A DNA stretch of 42,028 nt from Rhizobiales bacterium Ga0077530 (GCA_001464855.1 LNEA01000645.1:1-42028), one strand, 5' to 3'; numbered from the stretch's first letter, positions 8,840 through 27,114 are shown. Notes: generated from the letters alone by a model not told the origin. Translations and numbers: made by a program.

Positions 8840-9967
8840 ATGATTGAACTCGATACCGCCCAGCACGAGACGATCGGCGCACGCGCCGAGCAGCAGGACG
8901 CCGCAGGGTCGGCCCCGCTCGGCAGCGGGGGTGGCGCGCAGCTCCTGGTCCTCGCCGATGGCCTCGGCGGCCACGCCGACGGTGCGCGCGCGTCGAGGAT
9001 GGTGATCGAAACATTCGAAGATGCCGTTAAAGGTGGCCTCTTTGATGAGCCCGGCGGTCGCCGACAGGCACTCCATGGCGCAATCCAAGAGGTCAACAAG
9101 CGCATCCACGAGGCCACTGATCCCAACGACGGGCATCGCAGCATGGCCAGCACCGCCGTGGCAGCCATTCTCGCCAACGGCACCGTGCGCTGGATCAGCG
9201 TCGGAGACAGTCATCTCTACGTATGCCGCAATGGTCGCCTGTCGAAACTCAATGCAGACCATTCCCAGGCCGGCATCATGATCCGGCATGGATACTCTCC
9301 CAACGACGAGGCGGTGCTCAACGCGCGATCGGTGCTGGTGTCCGCGTTGACCGGCCGGGACATCGAGGAGATCGACACCCCCGCGCATGACGTGGCGCTC
9401 GAGATCGGCGACGTCGTTCTGCTCGCCAGCGACGGCTTGAATACGCTCAGCGATACCGAAATCGCACTCGCCATCGATCAGACCTACGACAAAGGCGCCA
9501 AGGCGATCGCCGAACTTCTGGTCCAGATGGTCGTCGAGCGGGGCTTGCCTCGCCAGGACAATGCGACAGTCATCGTGAGCCGAGTGCTTGGCCGCGGCGC
9601 TCACGCCATGACGGAAGACGGCCCCTCACTGCCGCTGACCCAAGCCAACCCGCGGACGGACATCCCGACGACCCCGGTCGCGGCGGTCGACGAAGTGGCG
9701 CCCGTAGCCGACAGAACCGATCCGCCACCGGCTCGGCCTGCGTCACGGGACGAGGCGATTACGGCCGCGATGCCTGCCCCGAACCCGCAGGTGGAGGCCC
9801 ACTTGGCGCCCGGCGCAGGGGCATCTGCGGCACCCCGGCAGCGATCCGCCACGGACTACGCGGCTGCCGACGCTGGAGCCGCACGGCAGAAACGGCGCTA
9901 TATCCTGGTCAGGATCTTCCTAACGACGCTGGCCGCCGCGGCGGCCGCAACCTACATCCTGGCCTAG
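8840..9967 (+). CDS. PP2C-type Ser/Thr protein phosphatase with C-terminal membrane anchor
   Basis: A 375-residue protein that should reverse the adjacent kinase. The catalytic domain (residues ~1-255) shows the metal-binding motifs of the PPM/PP2C family: EQQDA with Asp20, LADGLGGH with Asp40, VGDSHLYV, LASDGLNTLSD and QDNATVIV. The usual R-xx-NQD near the N-terminus reads RAEQQDA, with Asn replaced by Gln. Residues ~255-345 are a Pro/Ala-rich linker and residues ~353-375 are a basic flank (QKRRY) plus one hydrophobic helix ending at the last residue, that is, a tail anchor. Phosphatase and kinase are therefore both tied to the membrane that holds the FHA-antiporter. A gap of 75 bases and the same direction suggest one transcript. 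Confidence 0.93.
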   Translation: MIELDTAQHETIGARAEQQDAAGSAPLGSGGGAQLLVLADGLGGHADGARASRMVIETFEDAVKGGLFDEPGGRRQALHGAIQEVNKRIHEATDPNDGHRSMASTAVAAILANGTVRWISVGDSHLYVCRNGRLSKLNADHSQAGIMIRHGYSPNDEAVLNARSVLVSALTGRDIEEIDTPAHDVALEIGDVVLLASDGLNTLSDTEIALAIDQTYDKGAKAIAELLVQMVVERGLPRQDNATVIVSRVLGRGAHAMTEDGPSLPLTQANPRTDIPTTPVAAVDEVAPVADRTDPPPARPASRDEAITAAMPAPNPQVEAHLAPGAGASAAPRQRSATDYAAADAGAARQKRRYILVRIFLTTLAAAAAATYILA

Positions 9968-10114
9968 ATTGGTCGCGGCGAGCTCATGCCAGGCCCCAGG
10001 CTGAGGCGTCGGAGGCGGGCTCCGTCGTCCGGCGTCAAATTGGGCCGGCGGGCCAGTCGATTCACTGCTTTTCGGCAAGATGCGGATCAAACTGCCACTT
10101 TTGTGCACCAATTG

Positions 10115-10143
10115 TTGGCAAGTTGGGTTCACCAACCTATCTT
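10115..10143 (+). promoter_or_regulatory. Putative sigma-70-like promoter for ftsH
   Basis: TTGGCA (10115-10120) and TATCTT (10138-10143) are separated by exactly 17 bases, about 100 bases upstream of the ftsH start. The spacer holds a short inverted repeat, GTTGG-gttca-CCAAC (10122-10136), that could be an operator. A heat-shock sigma-32 promoter was considered for ftsH, but the CCATAT-like -10 of alphaproteobacteria is only partly present (CCTATC). Confidence 0.45.
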
Positions 10144-10241
10144 AGGGATAGAAGTTGTGCGCCGGGCCACTCGAGGCCAAGCGATCTGTGCGCGCGAAAG
10201 TGCTGCGCTGGACGGTCGGGCGCCACCAGGAAGGGGTCTAG

Positions 10242-12173
<1,932 letters not shown>

Positions 12174-12200
12174 GGGCTGCAATCCCAGAGACAAGCATCA

Positions 12201-12230
12201 ATCGGGCCCTTCGCGGGGCCCGATTCTTTT
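12201..12230 (+). terminator. Rho-independent terminator between ftsH and folP
   Basis: A perfect 9-bp stem, ATCGGGCCC / GGGCCCGAT, with loop TTCGCG is followed by TCTTTT. It lies 27 bases after the ftsH stop and ends only 8 bases before the folP start, so it should limit readthrough into folP or act as an attenuator. Confidence 0.85.
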
Positions 12231-12238
12231 GTTAGCTG

Positions 12239-13324
12239 GTGGATATGACCCTCCGCACCTACCTGCGCCCGACCGGCCTCGTGATGCCGGCTCACACCCG
12301 CCCGGCCAACGCGCCCGGCGACGTCATCGCCCTCGCTGGTCGCGGCGATCTGGCCTGTGCAGCGGTGCAGGTGATCGCGCGCAGCGGGCCGACGCGCGAT
12401 ATTTCCTACGCCATGTCTGCCGCTGGATTGCGGGCGTGGGCCGCGGACGGCGCCCTCCAGGGGGCGTTCTCGGCGCTGCTAGATCGGCACGAACGCCCCC
12501 GCCCACCACTGCTCACACTCACCCTCGACCGCCCGCGCATCATGGGCATCGTCAACGTCACGCCGGACAGCTTTTCGGATGGCGGGCTGCTCGGCTCCAC
12601 CGACGCAGCGATCGCGCACGCGCTGCGGCTTGCGGCCGAGGGCGCTGACATCCTCGACATCGGGGGTGAGTCGACACGACCGGGCTCGCAGGCGATTACG
12701 GTCGATGAGGAATTGCGCCGTGTGATCCCGGTCATCGAGGGGCTTGCCGGCAAAACCACGGCTCTGATTTCCATCGACACACGCAAGGCCGAGGTCATGC
12801 GCCACGCGTTGGCGGCGGGCGCCCACATCATCAACGACGTCGCAGCGCTAACCTATGAACCCGCTTGCATGGAGGTCGCGGCGGAGTCCGGCGCGCCAGT
12901 CGTCCTGATGCACGCCCAGGGCGATCCGCGCACGATGCAGACAGCGCCGCACTACGATGACTGCCTACTCGACGTTTACGATTGGCTCGCCGCCCGCATC
13001 GACGCATGCATCGCCGCGGGGATCGATCGCACGCGCCTGGTCGTCGACCCCGGCATCGGCTTCGGCAAGACTGTCGACCACAATCTCGAACTCATGGCCG
13101 GCCTCAGCGTGCTTCATGGGCTCGGCGTGCCCGTGTTGCTCGGCGCGTCGCGCAAGCGATTCATCGGCACACTCACGGGCATCAATATTGCCCGCGAGCG
13201 CGTAGCCGGATCGATCGCGGCGACACTGCATGGCGCCGCGCAGGGGGTTCAGATCCTACGCGTCCATGATGTCGCCGAGACGCGACAAGCGCTCACGTTG
13301 TGGGAGGCGATGCAGCGCGGATAG
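12239..13324 (+). CDS. folP: Dihydropteroate synthase
   Basis: FolP joins 6-hydroxymethyl-dihydropterin pyrophosphate and p-aminobenzoate in folate synthesis and is the sulfonamide target. At 361 residues it is ~90 longer than E. coli FolP because of an N-terminal extension seen in alphaproteobacterial homologues. The TIM-barrel core begins near residue 98. It shows GIVNVTPDSFSDGG, DIGGESTRPGS, ISIDTRKAEVM, INDVAAL, LMHAQGDPRTMQ, DPGIGFGKT and GASRKRFIG, covering the pterin and pABA sites. Two starts are possible, GTG 12239 and ATG 12245. The Shine-Dalgarno signal is weak for both because the ftsH terminator ends right there. It is convergent with the rhodanese gene. Confidence 0.95.
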   Translation: MDMTLRTYLRPTGLVMPAHTRPANAPGDVIALAGRGDLACAAVQVIARSGPTRDISYAMSAAGLRAWAADGALQGAFSALLDRHERPRPPLLTLTLDRPRIMGIVNVTPDSFSDGGLLGSTDAAIAHALRLAAEGADILDIGGESTRPGSQAITVDEELRRVIPVIEGLAGKTTALISIDTRKAEVMRHALAAGAHIINDVAALTYEPACMEVAAESGAPVVLMHAQGDPRTMQTAPHYDDCLLDVYDWLAARIDACIAAGIDRTRLVVDPGIGFGKTVDHNLELMAGLSVLHGLGVPVLLGASRKRFIGTLTGINIARERVAGSIAATLHGAAQGVQILRVHDVAETRQALTLWEAMQRG

Positions 13325-14378
13325 CTTTTCTCATCCTCTCCCGTAAAGCAGGGGAGAGGGGATCTATATATCCAGCGCCAACCCTTCGAATTCGTAAGGC
13401 TTTCAATCCGGCCTGACGCATCAGGAACACCGCGGCGTCGGAGCGCCGACCCGTCCGGCAATAAGCAACGTACTCACGATTCGGATCGAGACCGCGGGTG
13501 CGCTCGCGGATCGTCTCGAGCGGCATCAAACGCGCGCTCGGCAAACGCCACAGCTCCCATTCCTCGTCGGTCCGGCAGTCGATCAGATCCGCTTTGCCCT
13601 GCCGCAATTTCTCGGCGGCGGCCTCGGCCGAGATATCACCGAGCAGCTTCGATTTCAGCAGCAGATCGAAATCGGACTTCGCGAGCCGGAACAGCTCACC
13701 GTCCTCACGCATCCGCACGGTCGCATTGCGCGTGCTGTTCTGGAGCAAGGCCTCTTCGCCGAACGTCGCGCCGGCTTCGATCGTTGCGACCAGATCGTCG
13801 TCACCTTTGTCGTTCGTCCGCAGAATGTCGGCGCTGCCGCGTTCGATGACGTAGAAATAATCGCCGGGATCGCCCTCACGCACGACGTCTGTGCCGCCTG
13901 GGATCAGATGCGTCGTCATAGCCTCGGCGCAGCGCACGATGTGCGTGAAGCTCATCTGCTTGAACGGGTCCGCCTTCACCAGCGACGCAGCGCGGATGCG
14001 CACGCCGTCTTGTAACGCCGCGAGGCTGCGTTGCTCCTGTTCGCCCGACAGCAGCGCGTCGAGACGCTCGCCCTCGATGACCAGATAGACCGACGGCCGC
14101 GTCAGCACGAGGCTCGCGCCGCGCGGAATGGTGTAGAGGATCGCCGGCTCGCGCGCGCCTTCGTCGACGCTGAACGCCGCCAGGTGATCGCCGCCATCAT
14201 TGCTGCTCATGGCGAGTCCGCCCTCGAGCAGAACCACGAGATCGCCGGGTGCCACGTCGACTGGATCCCGGGCTGCTCCGCTGGTTACGCCAGGGCGTTC
14301 GATCAGCGAAACGAGCCCCGCTTCGGGAACCTGGGCGAACAGTCGTGTGCGGCGCAGCTTGCTGGTGACCGGTTCCAT
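13293..14378 (-). CDS. Cyclic-nucleotide-binding domain plus rhodanese domain protein (apparent 3' frameshift)
   Basis: Residues ~1-125 look like a degenerate first nucleotide-binding-like unit. Residues ~135-245 form a CNB domain with GDPGDYFYVIERGSADI and the phosphate-binding segment FGEEALLQNSTRNATV. Residues ~250-335 form a rhodanese domain with the active-site loop YCRTGRRSDAA, whose Cys is the persulfide carrier. There is no DNA-binding helix-turn-helix, so it is probably a ligand-regulated sulfur or signalling protein rather than a Crp regulator. Near 13396 the frame slips: dropping one A there gives the normal rhodanese ending YEFEGLALDI and a TAG at 13364-13366. As written, the protein runs on with an unrelated basic tail to 13293, overlapping folP by 32 bases. 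Confidence 0.82.
   Translation of the reverse strand: MEPVTSKLRRTRLFAQVPEAGLVSLIERPGVTSGAARDPVDVAPGDLVVLLEGGLAMSSNDGGDHLAAFSVDEGAREPAILYTIPRGASLVLTRPSVYLVIEGERLDALLSGEQEQRSLAALQDGVRIRAASLVKADPFKQMSFTHIVRCAEAMTTHLIPGGTDVVREGDPGDYFYVIERGSADILRTNDKGDDDLVATIEAGATFGEEALLQNSTRNATVRMREDGELFRLAKSDFDLLLKSKLLGDISAEAAAEKLRQGKADLIDCRTDEEWELWRLPSARLMPLETIRERTRGLDPNREYVAYCRTGRRSDAAVFLMRQAGLKALRIRRVGAGYIDPLSPALRERMRKAIRAASPPTT
13335..13359. repeat. Inverted repeat (hairpin) between convergent folP and CNB-rhodanese genes
   Basis: CCTCTCCC (13335-13342) and GGGAGAGG (13352-13359) form an 8-bp stem with a 9-base loop. It lies 10 bases after the folP stop and 4 bases beyond the frame-corrected stop of the opposing gene. 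It lacks a U-tract on either strand. Its CCTCTCCC...GGGAGAGG form resembles dispersed intergenic palindromes of alphaproteobacteria, so it may be a repeat serving as a 3' stabiliser. Confidence 0.5.
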
Positions 14379-14477
14379 GTCTCCTGCCTCATGATCTCGG
14401 CCCTCGCGGCAGCGTAACGGCCACCTGCGGGCGAAAGGTCCTATCTGGGGATGTTGAATACCACAGGCCGCGCCCGG

Positions 14478-14903
14478 TCACACGACCTTCCCACCATCAG
14501 ACTTAGCGTGGTTTTCCGGCAGGGCCGCTTCGCGCCAACAGGCAATCGCAAGCCCCAGGCAGATCAGCCCGGATACGACGTGGAACAGAATGGCACGCAT
14601 CCAGCCGGTGGCCTGCAGCACGATCGCGGCGTCAGCCAGGCAGGCCAGTGCCGCAAGTCCCAGCCATAAAGCCAGAGCGCGCCATTCCCTGAGGACTGCT
14701 AGCGCAATCACGAGCAGCGCCAGCCAGAGATCGCGGACTGCAACGACATAGTGGACGTGTGCCGGTGCGGCAGGCGTGTCGAGGCCGAAGAAGCGGGCGG
14801 CCGAACGGGGCACGAGGCCGAACCGCAGGCCGATCAGCCCGAGCACCAGCCCGGTCGCAATCGCCAAGCCTTGGAGCCAGCGTCGCCGAATGCGGGGTTT
14901 CAA
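14478..14903 (-). CDS. Small four-helix membrane protein, DUF4267 family
   Basis: About 141 residues, mostly hydrophobic, with four predicted membrane helices. The pattern IGLRFGLVPRSAARFFGL, then VRDLWLALLV, WRALALWLGLAAL, LADAAIVL and a final ILFHVVSGLICLGLAIA matches the DUF4267 family, whose function is unknown. A TTG at 14903 is chosen as start because a perfect AGGAGG (14910-14915 on the plus strand) lies 6 bases before it. An in-frame ATG at 14921 lies upstream of that site. The gene sits just beyond the rpoC terminator, so it is probably weakly transcribed by readthrough or has its own promoter. Confidence 0.72.
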   Translation of the reverse strand: MKPRIRRRWLQGLAIATGLVLGLIGLRFGLVPRSAARFFGLDTPAAPAHVHYVVAVRDLWLALLVIALAVLREWRALALWLGLAALACLADAAIVLQATGWMRAILFHVVSGLICLGLAIACWREAALPENHAKSDGGKVV

Positions 14904-14925
14904 CAGTTGCCTCCTCGCCATCGGC

Positions 14926-14963
14926 AAAAAAAGAAGGCCGGGGCAGAATGCACCCCGACCTTC
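14926..14963 (-). terminator. Rho-independent terminator of the rpoBC operon
   Basis: Read on the minus strand, GAAGGTCGGGG and CCCCGGCCTTC form an 11-bp stem with one G-U pair and a 9-base loop, followed by seven T. It starts 33 bases after the rpoC stop and is the strongest terminator in the window. Confidence 0.92.
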
Positions 14964-14996
14964 CGCTTTTCAGATCCACCTCGCGAGGAACGCAGC

Positions 14997-19235
<4,239 letters not shown>

Positions 19236-19407
19236 CGCATCTCTCCTCGTTCGGGACGTCGGGGCGGGCCGTCCCAGAAGATCGGATCAGGGTCGTCAAC
19301 GCGCACGCGATCCATTCATGTGCGCGCGATCTCGTCTTTCGGCTCAGCTCGATCGAGCCGGCTGAAATCGTCGCCATCCGCATCGCGCGGACGGCGACGT
19401 CATCACA

Positions 19408-23537
<4,130 letters not shown>

Positions 23538-23656
23538 GTGTGCTCCTCTTCGCGTCGCGGATGCCGATGGGCGCTGGCCACCCATCAAAGCATCCCGTGT
23601 GTGTCTTCGGTCGTCATGGACCGGTCGATGGCGACCGATCCTCGAGCAACTCGCCG

Positions 23657-23726
23657 GAGGGTCCCTCACTGCGCTCGCGCGGACCCTCGGGGGAGGTGCC
23701 CAGGCCGGCTTCGGATGAAGCCGGCC
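23657..23726 (-). promoter_or_regulatory. Two hairpins in the rplL-rpoB spacer (attenuator or processing site)
   Basis: Stem 1 is GAGGGTCC (23657-23664) with GGACCCTC (23681-23688). Stem 2 is a perfect 10-bp GGCCGGCTTC (23703-23712) with GAAGCCGGCC (23717-23726) and a 4-base loop. Neither is followed by a U-run on the minus strand. In E. coli the same spacer holds an attenuator and an RNase III site that set the ratio of L7/L12 to RpoB, and a similar role is inferred here. Confidence 0.55.
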
Positions 23727-23747
23727 CAGTCACGTCAATGGCGCGCC

Positions 23748-24116
<369 letters not shown>

Positions 24117-24202
24117 TTCAGTTGTTCCTTGATCGGTTCGAACCGCTCAGCGGTCCAGGTTGTGATGTTCTTCGCTCGCGGCGACCAGCGCCGCGCCACA
24201 TG

Positions 24203-24721
24203 TCACGCAGCTTCTTCCTTGCCGGCTTTCGCCTGAACGACGCGCGCGAGCTTGGCTCCCGGCTCCATGATCGTGCGGGCGATTTTGGTCGCCGGCGCGT
24301 TGAGGAGGCCGATCAGCTTCGCCCTCAGCTCGTCGAGCGAGGGTAGGTCTGCGAGTGCCTTGACGCTTGCGGAGTCGAGGACGGTTTTGCCCATCGCGCC
24401 GCCGAGGATCACGAGTTTGTCGTTTTCCCGGCTATACTTGACGGCAATCCTCGCGGCGGCCATCGGATCGGTCGAGTAGGCAATGCACGTTTGCCCCTTG
24501 AACAAATTCGATATGCCTTCCGAGTCAGTCTCCTTCAGCGCCAGGACTGCCAGCGTATTCTTCGCCACCTTGACCGCTCCGCCCGCTTCTTTCATGCGCT
24601 TGCGGAATTCGGTCATCTGGGCGACGGTCATGCCGGCATAGTGGGCAACGACGACCACGCCCGTGTCCTTGAACACGTCGTGGAGCGTCGTCACGAGCTC
24701 TTGCTTGGCAGCTCTGTCCAC
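24203..24721 (-). CDS. rplJ: Ribosomal protein uL10
   Basis: A ~172-residue base of the ribosomal stalk that binds 23S rRNA and bL12 dimers. [22 protein letters not shown] and [12 protein letters not shown] are family features, and the C-terminal Ala/Lys-rich helix binds bL12. GTG 24721 is preferred because family members begin VDRAxK and GGAG lies 9 bases upstream. An in-frame ATG at 24736 would add five atypical residues (MECSQ) and would overlap that ribosome-binding site. An L10-type leader lies upstream, so autoregulation by the L10-L12 complex is expected. Confidence 0.96.
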   Translation of the reverse strand: MDRAAKQELVTTLHDVFKDTGVVVVAHYAGMTVAQMTEFRKRMKEAGGAVKVAKNTLAVLALKETDSEGISNLFKGQTCIAYSTDPMAAARIAVKYSRENDKLVILGGAMGKTVLDSASVKALADLPSLDELRAKLIGLLNAPATKIARTIMEPGAKLARVVQAKAGKEEAA

Positions 24722-24940
24722 CTGGCTACACTCCATCTTGCAACCACGCCCTCGCGGGCGGGATTGCGGGTTGCACCTTGCCGCCGGGAGAGCGGGACGT
24801 TTCCGTCCTGCCCTGCGGCGACGCTGCGGTTCCTGTCCGCCCGCGCGTCGAAACCGACGGCACGGCGCTTCCCAAGAGGTTCGAACCGGCCCTCACCTTG
24901 CGGATCGGGTGCGCCCTTGCGGGCGAATGCTTCCGGTCGT

Positions 24941-25001
24941 CTCCCGTCTCATGCTGGCCCGGTTGGCTTAAGGCGGCTTGCGCCGCCACCAGCAGTCTCG
25001 G
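24941..25001 (-). promoter_or_regulatory. L10-type ribosomal protein leader upstream of rplJ
   Basis: On the minus strand CCGAGACTGCTGG (within 24986-25001) and CCAGCATGAGACGGG (within 24942-24957) pair as TGCTGG/CCAGCA and leave GAGAC on both sides, as in the kink-turn site bound by L10(L12)4. A perfect GGCGGC-GCAA-GCCGCC hairpin (24972-24987) sits between them. The whole rplA-rplJ spacer is ~380 bases and also contains a CCGGATC-GCAA-GATCCGG hairpin (25039-25056). Repression of rplJL by excess L10 is the known role of such leaders. Confidence 0.7.
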
Positions 25002-25118
25002 ACAGGTCGGAGAAAGGGCCTAAGCCTTCTCTCCTACGCCGGATCTTGCGATCCGGTATTTCGATCCGCGCCCCGGCCAAATAGACGGGTCGCAGAAGTC
25101 AAATCACGCGGAGTACGA

Positions 25119-25865
25119 TCAGGTCGGCGCCGGGCCGCTGGTCACACTTGTCGGCTCGACTTTTACGCCCGGTCCTTGGGACGAGGTGACGGCGACCCGC
25201 TTCAGATAGGTGCCCTTGGCACCCGGCGGCCGCGCCTTGACGACCGCGTCGACGAACGCTTTCACGTTCTCGACGAGCGCCTGCTCGGTGAAGCTCGCCT
25301 TGCCGACGCCGGCATGGATGATGCCGGACTTCTCGACGCGGAATTCGACCGAGCCGCCCTTGGCGCCGCGCACGGCAGAGGCAACGTCCATGGTCACGGT
25401 GCCAACGCGCGGGTTCGGCATCAGGCCGCGGGGGCCAAGTACCTTGCCGAGGCGGCCGACGAGACCCATCATGTCCGGCGTCGCGATGCAGCGATCGAAA
25501 TTGATCACGCCCTTGTTGACCTGCTCGACGAGATCCTCGGCACCGACGACATCGGCACCGGCGGCCTTCGCCTCTTCGGCTTTCGGGCCACGCGCGAACA
25601 CGGCGACCCGCAGCGTACGACCAGAGCCGTTCGGCAGGTTGCAGACGCCGCGCACCGTCTGGTCGGCATGGCGAGGATCGACGCCGAGGTTCATCGCGAT
25701 CTCGACGGTCTCGTCGAACTTCGCCTTGGCGTTCGACTTCACGAGCTTGATCGCTTCGTCGATCATGTACGACTTGTTGCGGTCCACAGTCGTCCGCAGC
25801 GAAGCCAATCGCTTGCCGCCGGCTTCCCGCGTCGCCTTGATGCTATCTTTGCCTAGTGCTGCCAT
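25119..25865 (-). CDS. rplA: Ribosomal protein uL1
   Basis: A 248-residue L1-stalk protein that binds 23S rRNA and moves E-site tRNA. It is also a known translational repressor of the rplK-rplA mRNA. Family segments: [68 protein letters not shown] and [14 protein letters not shown]. It is slightly longer than the usual ~230 residues through a C-terminal Pro/Thr/Ser-rich tail. It starts 5 bases after the rplK stop, so the two are probably translationally coupled. Confidence 0.98.
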   Translation of the reverse strand: MAALGKDSIKATREAGGKRLASLRTTVDRNKSYMIDEAIKLVKSNAKAKFDETVEIAMNLGVDPRHADQTVRGVCNLPNGSGRTLRVAVFARGPKAEEAKAAGADVVGAEDLVEQVNKGVINFDRCIATPDMMGLVGRLGKVLGPRGLMPNPRVGTVTMDVASAVRGAKGGSVEFRVEKSGIIHAGVGKASFTEQALVENVKAFVDAVVKARPPGAKGTYLKRVAVTSSQGPGVKVEPTSVTSGPAPT

Positions 25866-25870
25866 CGCCG

Positions 25871-26299
25871 TTACTCCGTCACCCGAAGACCCATCGAACG
25901 CGCGGAGCCGGCGATGATCTTCGCCGCTGCGTCCATGTCGTCCGTATTGAGGTCTTTCAACTTGATCTTGGCGATGTCGCGCACCTGAGCCATCGTCACG
26001 GTACCTGCGACAGTGCGGCCGGTTTCCTTCGAACCCGACTCGACGCCCGCTGCCTTCTTGAGGAAGTGCGACGCCGGCGGCGTCTTCATCTCGAAGGTGA
26101 ACGAACGATCGGAGAAGACCGTGATCTTGACCGGGATCGGCGTACCCTGCTCCATGTCCTTCGTCTTGGCGTTGAAGGACTTGCAGAACTCCATGATGTT
26201 CACGCCACGCTGACCGAGCGCGGGCCCGATCGGCGGCGCAGGGTTGGCCTGTCCGGCCTTCACCTGCAGATTGATGTAACCGTCTATCTTCTTTGCCAT
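25871..26299 (-). CDS. rplK: Ribosomal protein uL11
   Basis: A 142-residue 50S protein at the GTPase-associated centre. The N-terminal domain holds [33 protein letters not shown], recognisable by the proline-rich PPIGPALGQ motif that contacts thiostrepton and release factors. The C-terminal rRNA-binding domain ends [13 protein letters not shown]. Length and sequence are normal. It lies 228 bases after nusG and 5 bases before rplA on the minus strand. Confidence 0.98.
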   Translation of the reverse strand: MAKKIDGYINLQVKAGQANPAPPIGPALGQRGVNIMEFCKSFNAKTKDMEQGTPIPVKITVFSDRSFTFEMKTPPASHFLKKAAGVESGSKETGRTVAGTVTMAQVRDIAKIKLKDLNTDDMDAAAKIIAGSARSMGLRVTE

Positions 26300-26323
26300 C
26301 TACGTCCTCTTTCCCCTGTGCTC

Positions 26324-26348
26324 AAAACCAGGGAGCACGGCTCCCCAG
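26324..26348 (-). terminator. Terminator-like hairpin between nusG and rplK
   Basis: On the minus strand CTGGGGAGC and GCTCCCTGG form a 9-bp stem (two G-U pairs) with a 3-base loop, followed by TTTTG. It lies ~180 bases after the nusG stop and ~25 bases before the rplK start. There is no room for a promoter after it, so it must be read through. It is best seen as an attenuator or part of the L1-controlled leader. Confidence 0.5.
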
Positions 26349-26527
26349 GGTTAGCGGTCAATCGGGCCGGCTCCAGCCCTCCCGCACGAACACGATGCGC
26401 TCTCCCTTGGCCTTTTCTTGCCAAACGAATGTCCGCCTCGTGCCTGTTCGTCGTCTATGCCTCTTGCAGCTTTGTCGCTCCCGTCGGGGGCGACCCACTT
26501 TCGTTCACCGGTCGTTCGGCGCCGGCG

Positions 26528-27061
26528 TTAGCCCACCTTCTCGACTTGGGTAAACTCCAACTCCACCGGAGTTGGGCGCCCGAAGATCGACACCGCCACC
26601 TTGAGGCGGGACCGCTCCTCGTCGACTTCTTCAACGAGACCGCTGAAGCTCGCGAATGGCCCATCGGCCACCTTGACCTGCTCGCCGATCTCGAAGGTCA
26701 CCGTCGGCTTCGGCCGCTCGACGCCTTCCTTGACCTGATTGAGGATGCGCATGGCCTCAGCTTCGGAGATCGGCACCGCCTTGTTGTCGGCCCCGAGGAA
26801 CCCAGTGACCTTCGGCGTGTTCTTGATCAGCAGGAACGCAGCATCGGTCATATCCATCTTCACGAGTACGTAGCTCGGGAAGAGCTTGCGTTCCGAGTGG
26901 ACCTTGCGCCCGCGGCGCATCTCGATGATGTCTTCGGACGGAACGAGCACTTCCTCGAACAAGTGTTCGAGACCCGCTGCCTTCGCCCGCTCCTTAATGG
27001 CCTCCGCGACCTTCTTCTCGAAGTTCGAGTAGGCGTGAACAATGTACCACCGCTTCGCCAT
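26528..27061 (-). CDS. nusG: Transcription termination/antitermination protein NusG
   Basis: A 177-residue elongation factor that binds RNA polymerase and links it to Rho and to the ribosome. The N-terminal NGN domain (residues ~1-105) begins KRWYIVHAYSNFEKKVAEAI and includes FPSYVLVKMDMTD. The C-terminal KOW domain (~125-160) has GEQVKVADGPFASFSGLVEE. Length is normal. The gene follows secE by 53 bases on the minus strand, the order found in most bacteria. Confidence 0.98.
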   Translation of the reverse strand: MAKRWYIVHAYSNFEKKVAEAIKERAKAAGLEHLFEEVLVPSEDIIEMRRGRKVHSERKLFPSYVLVKMDMTDAAFLLIKNTPKVTGFLGADNKAVPISEAEAMRILNQVKEGVERPKPTVTFEIGEQVKVADGPFASFSGLVEEVDEERSRLKVAVSIFGRPTPVELEFTQVEKVG

Positions 27062-27114
27062 GCTGCCCTGCTGTCAACTACCCACACGCGCCGGTGCGAC
27101 CGATCGGTCCACCG

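Noticed and set aside
4319-9967. Type VI secretion accessory locus (kinase, phosphatase and FHA as in PpkA/PppA/Fha)
   Set aside because: No structural secretion genes (tss) are present on either side. Neighbours are panC, an antiporter and ftsH.
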